Shown here: positions 15,128 to 24,075 of the stretch, piece after piece
Position numbering within the stretch: position 1 is the stretch's first letter
Layout of the letters: each line of letters starts with the position of its first letter
Source of the DNA: Macrococcoides equi
GTDB lineage: Bacteria; Bacillota; Bacilli; Staphylococcales; Staphylococcaceae
DNA length: 64,000 nt
NCBI RefSeq assembly: GCF_047425865.1
Contig: NZ_CP179735.1
Direction: 5' to 3' (one strand)
Notes under the pieces: generated by a model
What the model saw: the letters and a program-made list of their open reading frames with translations, nothing else
What the model was told of the DNA's origin: nothing
Database searches by the model: none
Position numbers and translations under genes: made by a program

Positions 15128-17464
15128 ATGAATAAAAAAGCATTAAGTATATTAGAATATGACAAAATTATAAAAAATGTTATGGAATATGCTCAAAACG
15201 AATTATCTGAGCGCATCTTAAACACAACGCACCCCACATCAGATATTAATGAAATCAACGAAATGTTTGAAAGGCTTGAAGAAGCACGTCTGATTGAAAT
15301 GGGACAAAGTGAACCGGGCATGAGTATGTTATCAGATATTGATGGACTTGTACGTCGCGCGGTAATTGGATCAGTGTTGTCAGTGATCGAGCTCAATAAA
15401 ATTAAACATAATATCAAAGTCATTAATCGATACAAGACTTATATCTTCAATCAATTTGAAGAAAGAGAACTAGAAATCCCCATTATTTATCATCAGCTAA
15501 AAAACTTACCGACGATTACTGAGCTTGCAGAATCTATTCAGTCAAAATGTGATGAAACAAGTTTGTATGATAATGCTTCAGCTGAACTTGCTCAAATTCG
15601 TCAGGAAATGAACCGAATCAATCGTAAGATTAAAGAAAAACTTGAACAAATAGTTCGAAGCTCTAATAATAAGAAAAAATTATCTGATGCAATCGTTACA
15701 GTGCGAAATGGTCGTCAGGTTATTCCTGTGCGAAGTGAGTATAAGCAGGATTTTCCGGGTATCGTTCACGATACTTCATCGAGTGGACAGACATTTTATA
15801 TTGAACCAAATAGTATTGTTCAATTATCAACTGAACTCAGCAGTGTTACACATAGAGAACAGGAGGAAGTTGAACGAATCCTGTATGAATTAACGAATGA
15901 AGTCGCAGAATACGATAATGCTTTAACGTACTCAACAAAAGTACTTGCTGATTTTGATGTACTGCTTGCGAAAGCAAAGTATGGCAATCGAAATAAAATG
16001 GTGATGCCAAATATTGCTGAGGAACGTACGATTGATTTACCGAAAGCCTGGCATCCTATGTTGCCAAAAGAGACGGTTGTAAAGAATAATATTGTCTTCT
16101 ATCCGGACATTCATTCGGTGATTATTACCGGACCAAATACCGGTGGTAAAACTGTAACACTAAAAACAACAGGCTTAATCATTTTAATGGCTCAAAGTGG
16201 CATGATGATTCCCGCATTTGAAGGTGCTACCATAAGTGTATTTGATGAAGTATTTTGTGATATCGGCGATGAACAGTCAATTGAACAGTCACTTTCAACA
16301 TTTTCTAGTCATATGACAAATATTGTATCAATTTTAGAAAATATGACTGAAAACAGCTTTGTGATGTTTGATGAGCTTGGGGCCGGTACTGACCCTGCTG
16401 AAGGTGCGGCACTTGCGATGAGCATTCTTGATCGCTGCTTAAACCGTGGAGTGATGACGATGGCAACGACACATTATCCTGAACTTAAGGCGTACAGCTA
16501 TAACCGTGAACATGTGATGAATGCCAGTGTTGAATTTGATGTTGAGTCACTCAGTCCAACTTATCGCTTACTTATGGGTATCCCTGGTAAAAGTAATGCC
16601 TTTGATATCGCTAAAAAACTAGGACTGGATTTATCTATTATTAAAGAAGCGCGTCAGATGATTAATATGGATAACAAAGAAATAGATAATATGATTGCAT
16701 CACTTGAAAAAAATGCGAAACAAATAGAAGATGACCGTGTGCTTACTGAAAATCTTAAGCTTGAAGCACAGTCTTTACATAAAGATTTGAATAAAGCATT
16801 TACAAGTTATGAGAAACAGAAAGAAAATTTAATTGAAAATGCTAAGCAACAAGCAAATGATATTGTAAAGAAAGCAGAGAAAGAAGCTGACGAATTATTA
16901 AAACAGCTACGTGAATTAAAGTCGAACGCAGATATTAAAGAAAATGAGCTTATTGAACAACGTTCAAAACTTTCAGGAATGTATCATGAAACAAAGATTA
17001 AAGAAAATAAGAAGTCACAGAAAGATGAGATCATTGAAAAAGGTGACCACGTTAAAGTGTTAAGTTATGGTCAAAAGGGAGTTATCCTGGAAGTTGATGG
17101 AGACGAAGCGGTTGTTCAGATGGGCATTATAAAAATGAAATTACCTTTGAATGAATTAGAAAAAGAGAAAGCACCAAAACAAGAAAAAGTACGTGTTGTA
17201 CCTCGTGCCAATCGTCAAACGATTAAAATGGAACTTGATATACGCGGAGAACGTTATGAAGATGCTTTATATAAAGTTGAACAATATTTAGATCAGGCAA
17301 TATTGTCTAATTACAGTCAGGTAACCATCATTCACGGAAAAGGAACGGGTGCACTGCAAAAAGGTGTTCAACAGTTTTTAAGAAAATCAAAAGCAGTTAA
17401 TTCATTTAGAGGTGGCATGCCTTCTGAAGGCGGATTTGGTGTAACGGTTGTTGAATTAAAATAA
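15128..17464 (+). CDS. mutS2: Endonuclease MutS2
   Basis: A 778-residue MutS-family protein lacking the mismatch-recognition domain. The core and ATPase carry Walker A GPNTGGKTVTLK (about 338) and Walker B FDELGAGTDPAEG (about 417). A coiled-coil clamp follows (about 510-620), then a KOW-like segment and a C-terminal Smr nuclease domain (LDIRGERYEDAL, IIHGKGTGAL). It suppresses homologous recombination and, in Bacillus, splits collided ribosomes. It lies 5 bp after polX, as in relatives. Confidence 0.95.
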   Translation: MNKKALSILEYDKIIKNVMEYAQNELSERILNTTHPTSDINEINEMFERLEEARLIEMGQSEPGMSMLSDIDGLVRRAVIGSVLSVIELNKIKHNIKVINRYKTYIFNQFEERELEIPIIYHQLKNLPTITELAESIQSKCDETSLYDNASAELAQIRQEMNRINRKIKEKLEQIVRSSNNKKKLSDAIVTVRNGRQVIPVRSEYKQDFPGIVHDTSSSGQTFYIEPNSIVQLSTELSSVTHREQEEVERILYELTNEVAEYDNALTYSTKVLADFDVLLAKAKYGNRNKMVMPNIAEERTIDLPKAWHPMLPKETVVKNNIVFYPDIHSVIITGPNTGGKTVTLKTTGLIILMAQSGMMIPAFEGATISVFDEVFCDIGDEQSIEQSLSTFSSHMTNIVSILENMTENSFVMFDELGAGTDPAEGAALAMSILDRCLNRGVMTMATTHYPELKAYSYNREHVMNASVEFDVESLSPTYRLLMGIPGKSNAFDIAKKLGLDLSIIKEARQMINMDNKEIDNMIASLEKNAKQIEDDRVLTENLKLEAQSLHKDLNKAFTSYEKQKENLIENAKQQANDIVKKAEKEADELLKQLRELKSNADIKENELIEQRSKLSGMYHETKIKENKKSQKDEIIEKGDHVKVLSYGQKGVILEVDGDEAVVQMGIIKMKLPLNELEKEKAPKQEKVRVVPRANRQTIKMELDIRGERYEDALYKVEQYLDQAILSNYSQVTIIHGKGTGALQKGVQQFLRKSKAVNSFRGGMPSEGGFGVTVVELK

Positions 17465-17479
17465 AAAGGTAGTGATGAA

Positions 17480-17578
17480 TTGGATAATTTTGATATGTAT
17501 AAGCTTGCAAAAGTACTTATTGTAGTGTCAGTACTGATGTTACTTGCAGGAATGGTTTATTTATTTGTAGCTTTGTAA
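17480..17578 (+). CDS. Small membrane protein, 32 aa (tentative)
   Basis: A short frame between mutS2 and trxA reads DNFDMYKLAKVLIVVSVLML and then LLAGMVYLFVAL-type hydrophobic sequence, one transmembrane helix (about 9-30). The start could be TTG 17480, about 10 nt behind AAAGG, or the internal ATG 17495, which lacks a good SD. The length and composition are typical of annotated small staphylococcal membrane proteins, but expression is not shown. Confidence 0.45.
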   Translation: MDNFDMYKLAKVLIVVSVLMLLAGMVYLFVAL

Positions 17579-17596
17579 GTCGGGTGAGCAAAATGT

Positions 17597-17625
17597 GTGA
17601 CCTATACAACTAATTTTGCTATACT
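17597..17625 (+). promoter_or_regulatory. Promoter of trxA
   Basis: GTGACC (17597-17602), 17 bp, TATACT (17620-17625) with an extended TG at 17617-17618. The trxA SD AGGAGG follows at about 17653. Confidence 0.65.
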
Positions 17626-17667
17626 CCATTTATATCGCATAAGCTAATTACTAGGAGGATTATAAAT

Positions 17668-17982
17668 ATGGCTATTATTACTGGAACAGATACAAATTTT
17701 GAAGAAAATATTAAAGAAGGTGTTACTTTAGTTGATTTCTGGGCACCTTGGTGTGGACCTTGTAAGATGATTGCACCTGTATTAGAAGATTTAGCGAAAG
17801 ACGTAGAAGGCAAAGCTAACATCGTAAAAGTTGACGTTGATGAAAACCAAGCGACTGCTGCTAAATTTGAAGTTATGAGTATTCCTACTTTAATCGTATT
17901 TAAAGATGGACAAGCAGTTGATAAAGTTGTTGGTTTCCAACCTAAAGAACAATTACAAGCTGTTTTAGAAAAACATTACTAA
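17668..17982 (+). CDS. trxA: Thioredoxin
   Basis: A 104-residue thioredoxin with the redox motif W28-C-G-P-C32, the cis-proline in SIPTLIVF (about 74-75) and GFQPKEQL near the end. It reduces cytoplasmic protein disulfides with electrons from thioredoxin reductase and NADPH. It has its own promoter and terminator, so it is monocistronic. Confidence 0.97.
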   Translation: MAIITGTDTNFEENIKEGVTLVDFWAPWCGPCKMIAPVLEDLAKDVEGKANIVKVDVDENQATAAKFEVMSIPTLIVFKDGQAVDKVVGFQPKEQLQAVLEKHY

Positions 17983-18008
17983 GATGTAGCTGAAAATAAA
18001 ATTTTTTT

Positions 18009-18041
18009 AAGAGTGAAATCTTTTGATTTTGCTCTTTTTTT
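18009..18041 (+). terminator. trxA terminator
   Basis: AAGAGTGAAATC (18009-18020), loop TTTT, GATTTTGCTCT (18025-18035), then a T-run. One mismatch in the stem. Confidence 0.85.
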
Positions 18042-18080
18042 ATGGTTATAATTTTTGAAATATAAAGAGTGGTGAATCGT

Positions 18081-19892
18081 ATGGAAGATTATGAATTAAA
18101 GATTAAAAGAAAACTAGCTGTCTTACCCAATGAACCGGGTTGTTATCAAATGAAAGATAAAAATAATCAAATTATCTATGTCGGTAAAGCGAAGAACCTA
18201 CGTAATCGGGTCAGATCATATTTCACAGGTGCGCATGATGAAAAAACGACACGTCTCGTACTTGAAATACGTGATTTTGAGTTTATAGTGACCAATACAG
18301 AAATAGAATCTTTGCTGCTTGAATTAACGTTGATAAAAAAATATTATCCTAGATTCAATATAATGCTGAAAGATGATAAAAGTTATCCGTTTATAAAAAT
18401 TACAAATGAAAAACACCCTAAGTTATTAGTAACACGTACAGTAAAAAAGAATAGCGGGAAATACTTTGGACCCTATCCGAATGCATATGCTGCACATGAA
18501 ACGAAAAAACTTTTAGATCGTATCATACCATTTAGAAAGTGTAAAAACCTTCCGGATAAATTATGTCTGTACTATCATATCGGTCAATGTCTGGGACCGT
18601 GTGTTTATAATGTTGAAGAAGCAGAATATCGTCGTTATATTCAGATAGTTACAGACTTTTTAAACGGACAGGATACAGCAATAGTAGATGACCTGCGAGA
18701 AAAGATGCACGAACGCGCAGAAAATCTACAGTTTGAGGAAGCAAAGGAATATCGTGATTTAATTGCACATGTTGAATCATTAATGTTTAAGCAAAAGATG
18801 ATGACTAGCGATATGACTACAAGAGATATATTTGGTTATGCTGTCGATAAAGGGTGGATGTGTATTCAAGTATTTTTCGTCAGACAAGGTAATCTTATTG
18901 AACGCAAAGTAACGATGATTCCATTAATCGATGATTCTAAGTCACATTTTTACAACTTTATCGGTCAATTTTACGGCCTTGCAGAAAATATTTTGCCAGC
19001 AGAAGTACATGTGCCTACAAGATTGAATCTTGAGATGATTCAATCAGTTGTTGAAACAAAAGTAATTCAACCTCAACGTGGTAAGAAAAAAGAGATGGTT
19101 GATCTGGCGGTAAAAAATGCACAAATTGCGCTTTCCAATAAATTTGAAATAATTGAACGTGATGAAGAACGTACCATTAAAGCGGTTGAAGAACTCGGCA
19201 ATGCAATGGGGATTGAAACACCAGTAAGAATAGAAGCTTTCGATAACTCAAATATACAAGGGGTGGACCCGGTTGCTGCTATGGTATGCTTTATTGACGG
19301 AAAGCCAAGTAAGCGTGATTACCGAAAATATAAAATAAAAACTGTCACAGGACCCGATGATTATGAAAGTATGCGAGAAGTAGTGAGAAGGAGATATGCT
19401 CGGGTCTTAAAAGAAAACTTACCCTTACCTGATCTCATCGTTGTAGATGGAGGTAAAGGTCATATGAGTGGTGTTATTGATGTATTGGTAAATGAACTCA
19501 ATCTGGATATTCCTGTAGCAGGACTTAAGAAAAATGATAAACATATGACTGCAGAGTTATTATACGGGGAAGATTTTGATGTTATCCCGCTCAACAAAAA
19601 GAGTCAAAGTTTCTATTTACTACAGCGTATTCAGGATGAGGTGCATAGGTTTGCAATTACATTTCATCGCAATACAAGGAGAAAGACGGGGTTATCGTCG
19701 CAGCTCGACAGTATTGAAGGCATTGGTCCAAAACGTAAATTAATGCTTATGAAGCATTTTGGTTCGGTTAAAAGGATTAAAGAGGCAACGATCGAAGAGA
19801 TAAATCAAATAGGTGTACCGATTAAATTAGCCACAGAAATTCATAATACTTTAAATGGAGAAAGTCAGCAGAAAAGTGAATCAACAAAATGA
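18081..19892 (+). CDS. uvrC: Excinuclease ABC subunit C
   Basis: A 603-residue nuclease that cuts both sides of a lesion in nucleotide excision repair after UvrA/UvrB loading. Seen in order: GIY-YIG domain (PGCYQMKD..IIYVGKAKNLRNRVRSYF, about 15-45), UVR motif (ENLQFEEAKEYRDLI, about 215), RNase H-like nuclease (EAFDNSNIQG, VVDGGKGH), and C-terminal HhH (IEGIGPKRKLMLMKHFGS). The ATG at 18081 gives MEDYELKI as in staphylococcal homologues; the in-frame GTG at 18069 is less likely. Confidence 0.96.
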   Translation: MEDYELKIKRKLAVLPNEPGCYQMKDKNNQIIYVGKAKNLRNRVRSYFTGAHDEKTTRLVLEIRDFEFIVTNTEIESLLLELTLIKKYYPRFNIMLKDDKSYPFIKITNEKHPKLLVTRTVKKNSGKYFGPYPNAYAAHETKKLLDRIIPFRKCKNLPDKLCLYYHIGQCLGPCVYNVEEAEYRRYIQIVTDFLNGQDTAIVDDLREKMHERAENLQFEEAKEYRDLIAHVESLMFKQKMMTSDMTTRDIFGYAVDKGWMCIQVFFVRQGNLIERKVTMIPLIDDSKSHFYNFIGQFYGLAENILPAEVHVPTRLNLEMIQSVVETKVIQPQRGKKKEMVDLAVKNAQIALSNKFEIIERDEERTIKAVEELGNAMGIETPVRIEAFDNSNIQGVDPVAAMVCFIDGKPSKRDYRKYKIKTVTGPDDYESMREVVRRRYARVLKENLPLPDLIVVDGGKGHMSGVIDVLVNELNLDIPVAGLKKNDKHMTAELLYGEDFDVIPLNKKSQSFYLLQRIQDEVHRFAITFHRNTRRKTGLSSQLDSIEGIGPKRKLMLMKHFGSVKRIKEATIEEINQIGVPIKLATEIHNTLNGESQQKSESTK

Positions 19893-19919
19893 TGAATATT
19901 GTTTGTGAAATAATTTAAT

Positions 19920-19934
19920 TGAGAATCATTTTCA
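19920..19934. promoter_or_regulatory. Fur-box-like sequence upstream of sdhCAB
   Basis: TGAGAATCATTTTCA matches the Fur core TGATAATnATTATCA at 12 of 14 defined positions. It sits just upstream of a plausible extended -10 (TGGTACAAT, 19957-19965). Suggests iron control; not proven. Confidence 0.5.
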
Positions 19935-19956
19935 TATGCCACAGCAGGTTAAAGAG

Positions 19957-19965
19957 TGGTACAAT
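19957..19965 (+). promoter_or_regulatory. Possible extended -10 promoter for sdhCAB
   Basis: TGGTACAAT fits an extended -10; no good -35 is seen at the right distance. It would start transcription about 120 bp before sdhC. Confidence 0.4.
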
Positions 19966-20007
19966 GATGATGAAAATTAAATTTCACAAACTTTTTTTTA
20001 TACTAAA

Positions 20008-20022
20008 ATGTAATCGGTTTCT
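20008..20022. promoter_or_regulatory. cre-like site (CcpA) upstream of sdhC
   Basis: ATGTAATCGGTTTCT matches WTGNAARCGNWWWCA at 13 of 15 positions. TCA-cycle genes are a known class of CcpA targets in staphylococci, so repression on glucose is plausible. Confidence 0.4.
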
Positions 20023-20093
20023 TGATTTACCGTATGAACAGGCGTATTATTGAATTTGTGAATTTACTTAAAAGAATCTAGGGGGGACTTCGA

Positions 20094-20705
20094 TTGGCAA
20101 GCTCAGAAAAATCATTTGCACTACGTAGGTTACATTCTTTACTTGGGGTAATTCCATTAGGTGTTTTCTTAATTCAGCACTTAGTGATTAACCATTTTGC
20201 TGTTAATAGTCCGGAGGCATTTAACAAAGCTTCAGACTTTATGTGGAACTTACCATTTAAGATTGTGTTAGAAACTGTTGTTATTTATTTACCGATATTA
20301 TTCCATGCAATCTATGGTGTTTACATTGCTTTTACTTCTAAGAATAACGTCATGCACTATTCAACATTTAGAAACTGGATGTTCTTGTTACAACGTATTA
20401 CAGGGGTTATTGCTTTTATCTTCATTGCAATCCATGTATGGCAAACGCGTGTACAGGCAGCATTAGGTCATCATATTAACTATGATATGATGCATGACAT
20501 TTTTACAAATCCAATTAACTTAATTGGTTATGTAATCGGTATTGTAAGTGTTATCTTCCATTTTTCTAATGGATTATGGTCATTTGCAGTAAGTTGGGGT
20601 ATTACACAATCTGATCGTTCACAAAAAATCATGGCTTATGTTTCATTAGCAGCATTTTTAGTGATTACTTTTATCGGATTACGTGCTTTATTTGCATTTA
20701 TTTAG
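20094..20705 (+). CDS. sdhC: Succinate dehydrogenase cytochrome b558 subunit
   Basis: A 203-residue di-haem membrane anchor of complex II with five hydrophobic segments. Candidate haem ligands lie in FLIQHLVINHF, LFHAIYG, IAIHVW and IFHFSNG. It passes electrons from SdhAB to menaquinone. The start is TTG 20094 behind AGGGGGGAC. First gene of sdhCAB, with a regulatory region of about 200 bp upstream. Confidence 0.95.
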   Translation: MASSEKSFALRRLHSLLGVIPLGVFLIQHLVINHFAVNSPEAFNKASDFMWNLPFKIVLETVVIYLPILFHAIYGVYIAFTSKNNVMHYSTFRNWMFLLQRITGVIAFIFIAIHVWQTRVQAALGHHINYDMMHDIFTNPINLIGYVIGIVSVIFHFSNGLWSFAVSWGITQSDRSQKIMAYVSLAAFLVITFIGLRALFAFI

Positions 20706-20734
20706 GATAAGAAATTTAGGGGAGTGACAATATA

Positions 20735-22498
20735 ATGGCAAAAAGTAATATCATTGTTGTCGGTGGCGGTTTAGCAGGTTTAATGGCAACAATTAAAGCA
20801 GCAGAAGCAGGTACAAGTGTTGATCTATTCTCTTTAGTACCAGTTAAACGTTCTCACTCAGTGTGTGCACAAGGCGGAATTAATGGTGCGGTTAATACAA
20901 AGGGTGAAGGAGACTCACCTTTAATTCACTTTGATGATACTGTATATGGGGGAGATTTCTTAGCGAACCAACCACCTGTTAAAGCAATGACAGCAGCTGC
21001 ACCAGGTATCATCCATTTATTAGACCGTATGGGAGTAATGTTCAACCGTACTCCGGAAGGATTACTTGATTTCCGTCGTTTCGGTGGAACACTATATCAC
21101 CGTACTGCTTTCGCAGGTGCTACAACAGGGCAACAATTATTATATGCATTAGATGAACAAGTACGTAAGTTTGAAGTTGAAGGGTTAGTTACGAAATACG
21201 AAGGATGGGAATTCCTTGGTGCTGTCCTAGATGATGAAGGCGCAGCACGTGGTATCGTCGCTCAAAACTTAACAACTTCTGAGATTAAATCATTCGGTTC
21301 AGATGCCGTTATTATGGCTACAGGTGGACCTGGTATTATCTTCGGAAAATCTACAAACTCAATGATCAATACAGGTTCTGCTGCATCAGTAGTGTATCAG
21401 CAAGGTGCAATCTACGCGAATGGTGAATTTATCCAGATTCATCCGACTGCTATTCCTGGTGATGATAAATTACGTTTAATGAGTGAGTCTGCACGTGGTG
21501 AAGGTGGACGTGTATGGACATATAAAGACGGTAAACCTTGGTATTTCTTAGAAGAAAAATACCCAGACTACGGTAACTTAGTACCGCGTGATATCGCAAC
21601 ACGTGAAATCTTCGATGTGTGCGTAAACCAAAAATTAGGTATCAACGGTGAAAACATGGTATATCTTGATTTGAGTCATAAAGATTCACATGAATTAGAC
21701 GTTAAATTAGGTGGTATCATCGAAATTTACGAAAAATTCACTGGAGATGACCCACGTAAAGTACCTATGAAAATCTTCCCAGCAGTACATTACTCAATGG
21801 GTGGTATTTGGGTAGATTACGATCAAATGACGAATATCCCTGGATTATTCGCTGCAGGTGAATGTGATTACTCTCAACACGGTGGTAACCGATTAGGTGC
21901 AAACTCATTATTATCAGCAATTTATGGTGGTATGGTTGCAGGACCAAACGCTATTAAATATGTTAAAGGCCTTGAAAAATCATACACTGACCTACCTGAA
22001 GAAATCTATTCACGCAAAGTTGAAGAAGAACAAAAACGTTTTGATGCTTTACTGAATATGAAAGGTACAGAAAACGCTTATAAATTACACAAAGAGCTTG
22101 GTGAAATTATGACAGCTAACGTTACTGTAGTACGTCATAACGATCGATTGCTTGAAACAGATAAGAAAATCGTTGAATTAATGGAGCGCTATCATAACAT
22201 TGATATGGAAGATACAGCATTATGGAGCAACCAGGCAGTATTCTTTACGCGTCAATTATGGAATATGTTAGTACTTGCGCGTGTGATGACAATCGGTGCT
22301 TACAACCGAAATGAATCACGTGGTGCACATTACAAACCTGAATTCCCTGAGCGAAATGATGATGAATGGTTAAAAACAACGATGGCGAAATTTAAAGGCG
22401 CAAAAGAAGCACCAGAATTCTTCTATGAGCCTGTTGATGTAAGCTTAATTCCGCCACGTGTTCGTGATTACTCTAAGAAATCTAAAGGAGGTAAATAA
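20735..22498 (+). CDS. sdhA: Succinate dehydrogenase flavoprotein subunit
   Basis: A 587-residue FAD subunit that oxidises succinate to fumarate on the cytoplasmic face. It has the FAD-binding GGGLAGLMATIKAAEAG, the His of flavinylation context (SHSVCAQGGING), the active-site segment HPTAIPG, SESARGEGGR and the substrate-binding R in HYSMGGIWVD/GGNRLGANSLL. Start ATG follows AGGGGAGTGA. Middle gene of sdhCAB. Confidence 0.97.
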   Translation: MAKSNIIVVGGGLAGLMATIKAAEAGTSVDLFSLVPVKRSHSVCAQGGINGAVNTKGEGDSPLIHFDDTVYGGDFLANQPPVKAMTAAAPGIIHLLDRMGVMFNRTPEGLLDFRRFGGTLYHRTAFAGATTGQQLLYALDEQVRKFEVEGLVTKYEGWEFLGAVLDDEGAARGIVAQNLTTSEIKSFGSDAVIMATGGPGIIFGKSTNSMINTGSAASVVYQQGAIYANGEFIQIHPTAIPGDDKLRLMSESARGEGGRVWTYKDGKPWYFLEEKYPDYGNLVPRDIATREIFDVCVNQKLGINGENMVYLDLSHKDSHELDVKLGGIIEIYEKFTGDDPRKVPMKIFPAVHYSMGGIWVDYDQMTNIPGLFAAGECDYSQHGGNRLGANSLLSAIYGGMVAGPNAIKYVKGLEKSYTDLPEEIYSRKVEEEQKRFDALLNMKGTENAYKLHKELGEIMTANVTVVRHNDRLLETDKKIVELMERYHNIDMEDTALWSNQAVFFTRQLWNMLVLARVMTIGAYNRNESRGAHYKPEFPERNDDEWLKTTMAKFKGAKEAPEFFYEPVDVSLIPPRVRDYSKKSKGGK

Positions 22499-22500
22499 TC

Positions 22501-23265
22501 ATGGCTGAAAAAACAATCAAATTGATTATCACACGTCAAAAAGATCAAAATTCTAAGCCTTACGAAGAAACGTTCGTGATTCCTTACCGTCCTAATATGA
22601 ACGTTATCGCAGCACTGATGGAAATTCAGCGTAATCCTGTTAATGAACGCGGAGAAAAAACAACGCCTGTTACTTGGGATATGAACTGTCTTGAGGAAGT
22701 ATGTGGTGCTTGTTCTATGGTTGTTAATGGTAAAGCACGTCAATCATGTTCTACAATCATTGATACATTAGAACAACCGATTCGTTTAGCACCAATGGCA
22801 ACATTCCCTGTAGTGCGTGACTTACAAGTGGACCGTTCAAAAATGTTCGATAACTTAAAACGCGTTAAAGCTTGGGTACCGATCGATGGTACTTATGATT
22901 TAGGACCTGGGCCACGTATGCCTGAGAAGAAGCGTCAAACAGCATATGAACTTTCTAAATGTATGACTTGTGGGGTATGTTTAGAAGTATGTCCAAACGT
23001 GAATGCGAACTCTAAATTTATGGGAGCGCAGGCAATTTCACAAGTACGTTTATTCAACTTACATCCAACAGGAAGCATGAATAAAGATGAAAGATTGCAT
23101 GCATTAATGGAAGAAGGCGGACTTGCTGAATGTGGTAACTCACAAAACTGTGTGAGAAGCTGTCCAAAAGGAATTCCACTTACAACATCAATTGCTGCAA
23201 TGAACCGTGAAGCAACATTCCAGATGTTCAAATCATTCTTTGGTTCAGACCATCAGGTAAACTAA
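22501..23265 (+). CDS. sdhB: Succinate dehydrogenase iron-sulfur subunit
   Basis: A 254-residue electron-transfer subunit. N-terminal ferredoxin domain binds [2Fe-2S] through CLEEVCGACSMVVNGKARQSC-type cysteines (about 62-81). The C-terminal domain has CMTCGVCLEVCP and CGNSQNCVRSCPKGIP for the [4Fe-4S] and [3Fe-4S] clusters. It starts 2 bp after sdhA. Its stop codon lies inside the first unit of a 125-bp tandem repeat. Confidence 0.97.
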   Translation: MAEKTIKLIITRQKDQNSKPYEETFVIPYRPNMNVIAALMEIQRNPVNERGEKTTPVTWDMNCLEEVCGACSMVVNGKARQSCSTIIDTLEQPIRLAPMATFPVVRDLQVDRSKMFDNLKRVKAWVPIDGTYDLGPGPRMPEKKRQTAYELSKCMTCGVCLEVCPNVNANSKFMGAQAISQVRLFNLHPTGSMNKDERLHALMEEGGLAECGNSQNCVRSCPKGIPLTTSIAAMNREATFQMFKSFFGSDHQVN

Positions 23266-23534
23266 GAGGCAATCTGAAATGTGCTTTGTACCGAACAAAT
23301 TGGAAGCAACGCCAAGAAAATCGTTCTTTGATTTCATAGGTGTTGGTGAAATTTGACGAGGTCCAGCATTGAAGATGCCGTTTCAACTAAGAGGCGATCT
23401 GAAATGCGCTTTGGACCGAACAAATTGGAAGCAACACCAAGAAAATCGTTCTTTGATTTCACAGGTGTTGGTGAAATTTGATGAGGTCCAGCATTGAAGA
23501 TGCCGTTTCAACTAAGAGGCAATCTGAAATGAGC
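23261..23534. repeat. 125-bp tandem repeat at the sdhB stop codon, two full copies and a partial third
   Basis: Copies start at ACTAAGAGGC 23261, 23386 and 23511 (partial, to 23534). The first bases overlap the sdhB stop. Each full copy can fold into nested stems, shown for copy 2: GGACC/GGTCC (23413, 23485), CAAATT/AAATTTG (23421, 23474), AACACC/GGTGTT (23433, 23464) and GAAAATC/TGATTTC (23441, 23454). Copy 1 has AACGCC, keeping pairing through a G-U. The period is not a multiple of three, so repeated coding is unlikely. Confidence 0.88.
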
Positions 23535-23548
23535 TCAACATATGCAAA

Positions 23549-23587
23549 AAGGTTTTGAGAGTTATATTTATCTCAAAACCTTTTTTT
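23549..23587 (+). terminator. Rho-independent terminator of the sdh transcript
   Basis: AAGGTTTTGAGA (23549-23560), 10-nt loop, TCTCAAAACC (23571-23580), then seven T residues. Strong. Confidence 0.92.
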
Positions 23588-23640
23588 ATTTTGCCAATAT
23601 TTGATATGATAACTTTAAAGGTGAATAGAGGTGTTTACAT

Positions 23641-24075
23641 GTGGATAAAGCGATGGTTACATTAGAATATGAATTAAGACGGTTAGCCGATATCATAAAA
23701 AATGAAGGTCGAAGCGAACTGGTTAAACATGATATTACAGATACGCAGTTTATGGCGATTCAATGGATTAAAGAGGCAGGTCCTCTTAATATCGGAACGC
23801 TTGCAAAACATATGAATCTGGCGATTTCATCTACATCTGAATTAGTAGACGCACTTAGTAAAAATGGTTTTGCTGAGAGAGTTAAAAGTATAGAGGATCG
23901 CCGTAAAGTAAGCATCCAGTTAACGCCTAAAGGTTTATCAATCATCGATGCTGTTATTCTGAAGAGAAGAAAGTATTTGAGCGATTTAGTAGAAAAGAGT
24001 ATCGATGATGATTTACCAATACTCATTGACCAAATACATAAGTTGTACAGTGCAACAGAAGAAGGTGGAAATTAG
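23641..24075 (+). CDS. MarR-family transcriptional regulator
   Basis: A 144-residue winged-helix protein: recognition region PLNIGTLAKHMNLAISSTSELVDAL (about 45-72) followed by the wing with the family-typical SIEDRRKVSIQLTPKG. Starts with GTG 23641 behind GAGGTG. Its stop overlaps the murI start by one base, so regulator and murI are coupled. Targets unknown; control of its own operon is a fair guess. Confidence 0.85.
   Translation: MDKAMVTLEYELRRLADIIKNEGRSELVKHDITDTQFMAIQWIKEAGPLNIGTLAKHMNLAISSTSELVDALSKNGFAERVKSIEDRRKVSIQLTPKGLSIIDAVILKRRKYLSDLVEKSIDDDLPILIDQIHKLYSATEEGGN

Noticed and set aside
23261..23534. Protein-coding repeat on the minus strand downstream of sdhB
   Set aside because: One frame reads a plausible peptide within a copy, but 125 is not a multiple of three, so the frame changes from copy to copy, and no start or SD is seen.
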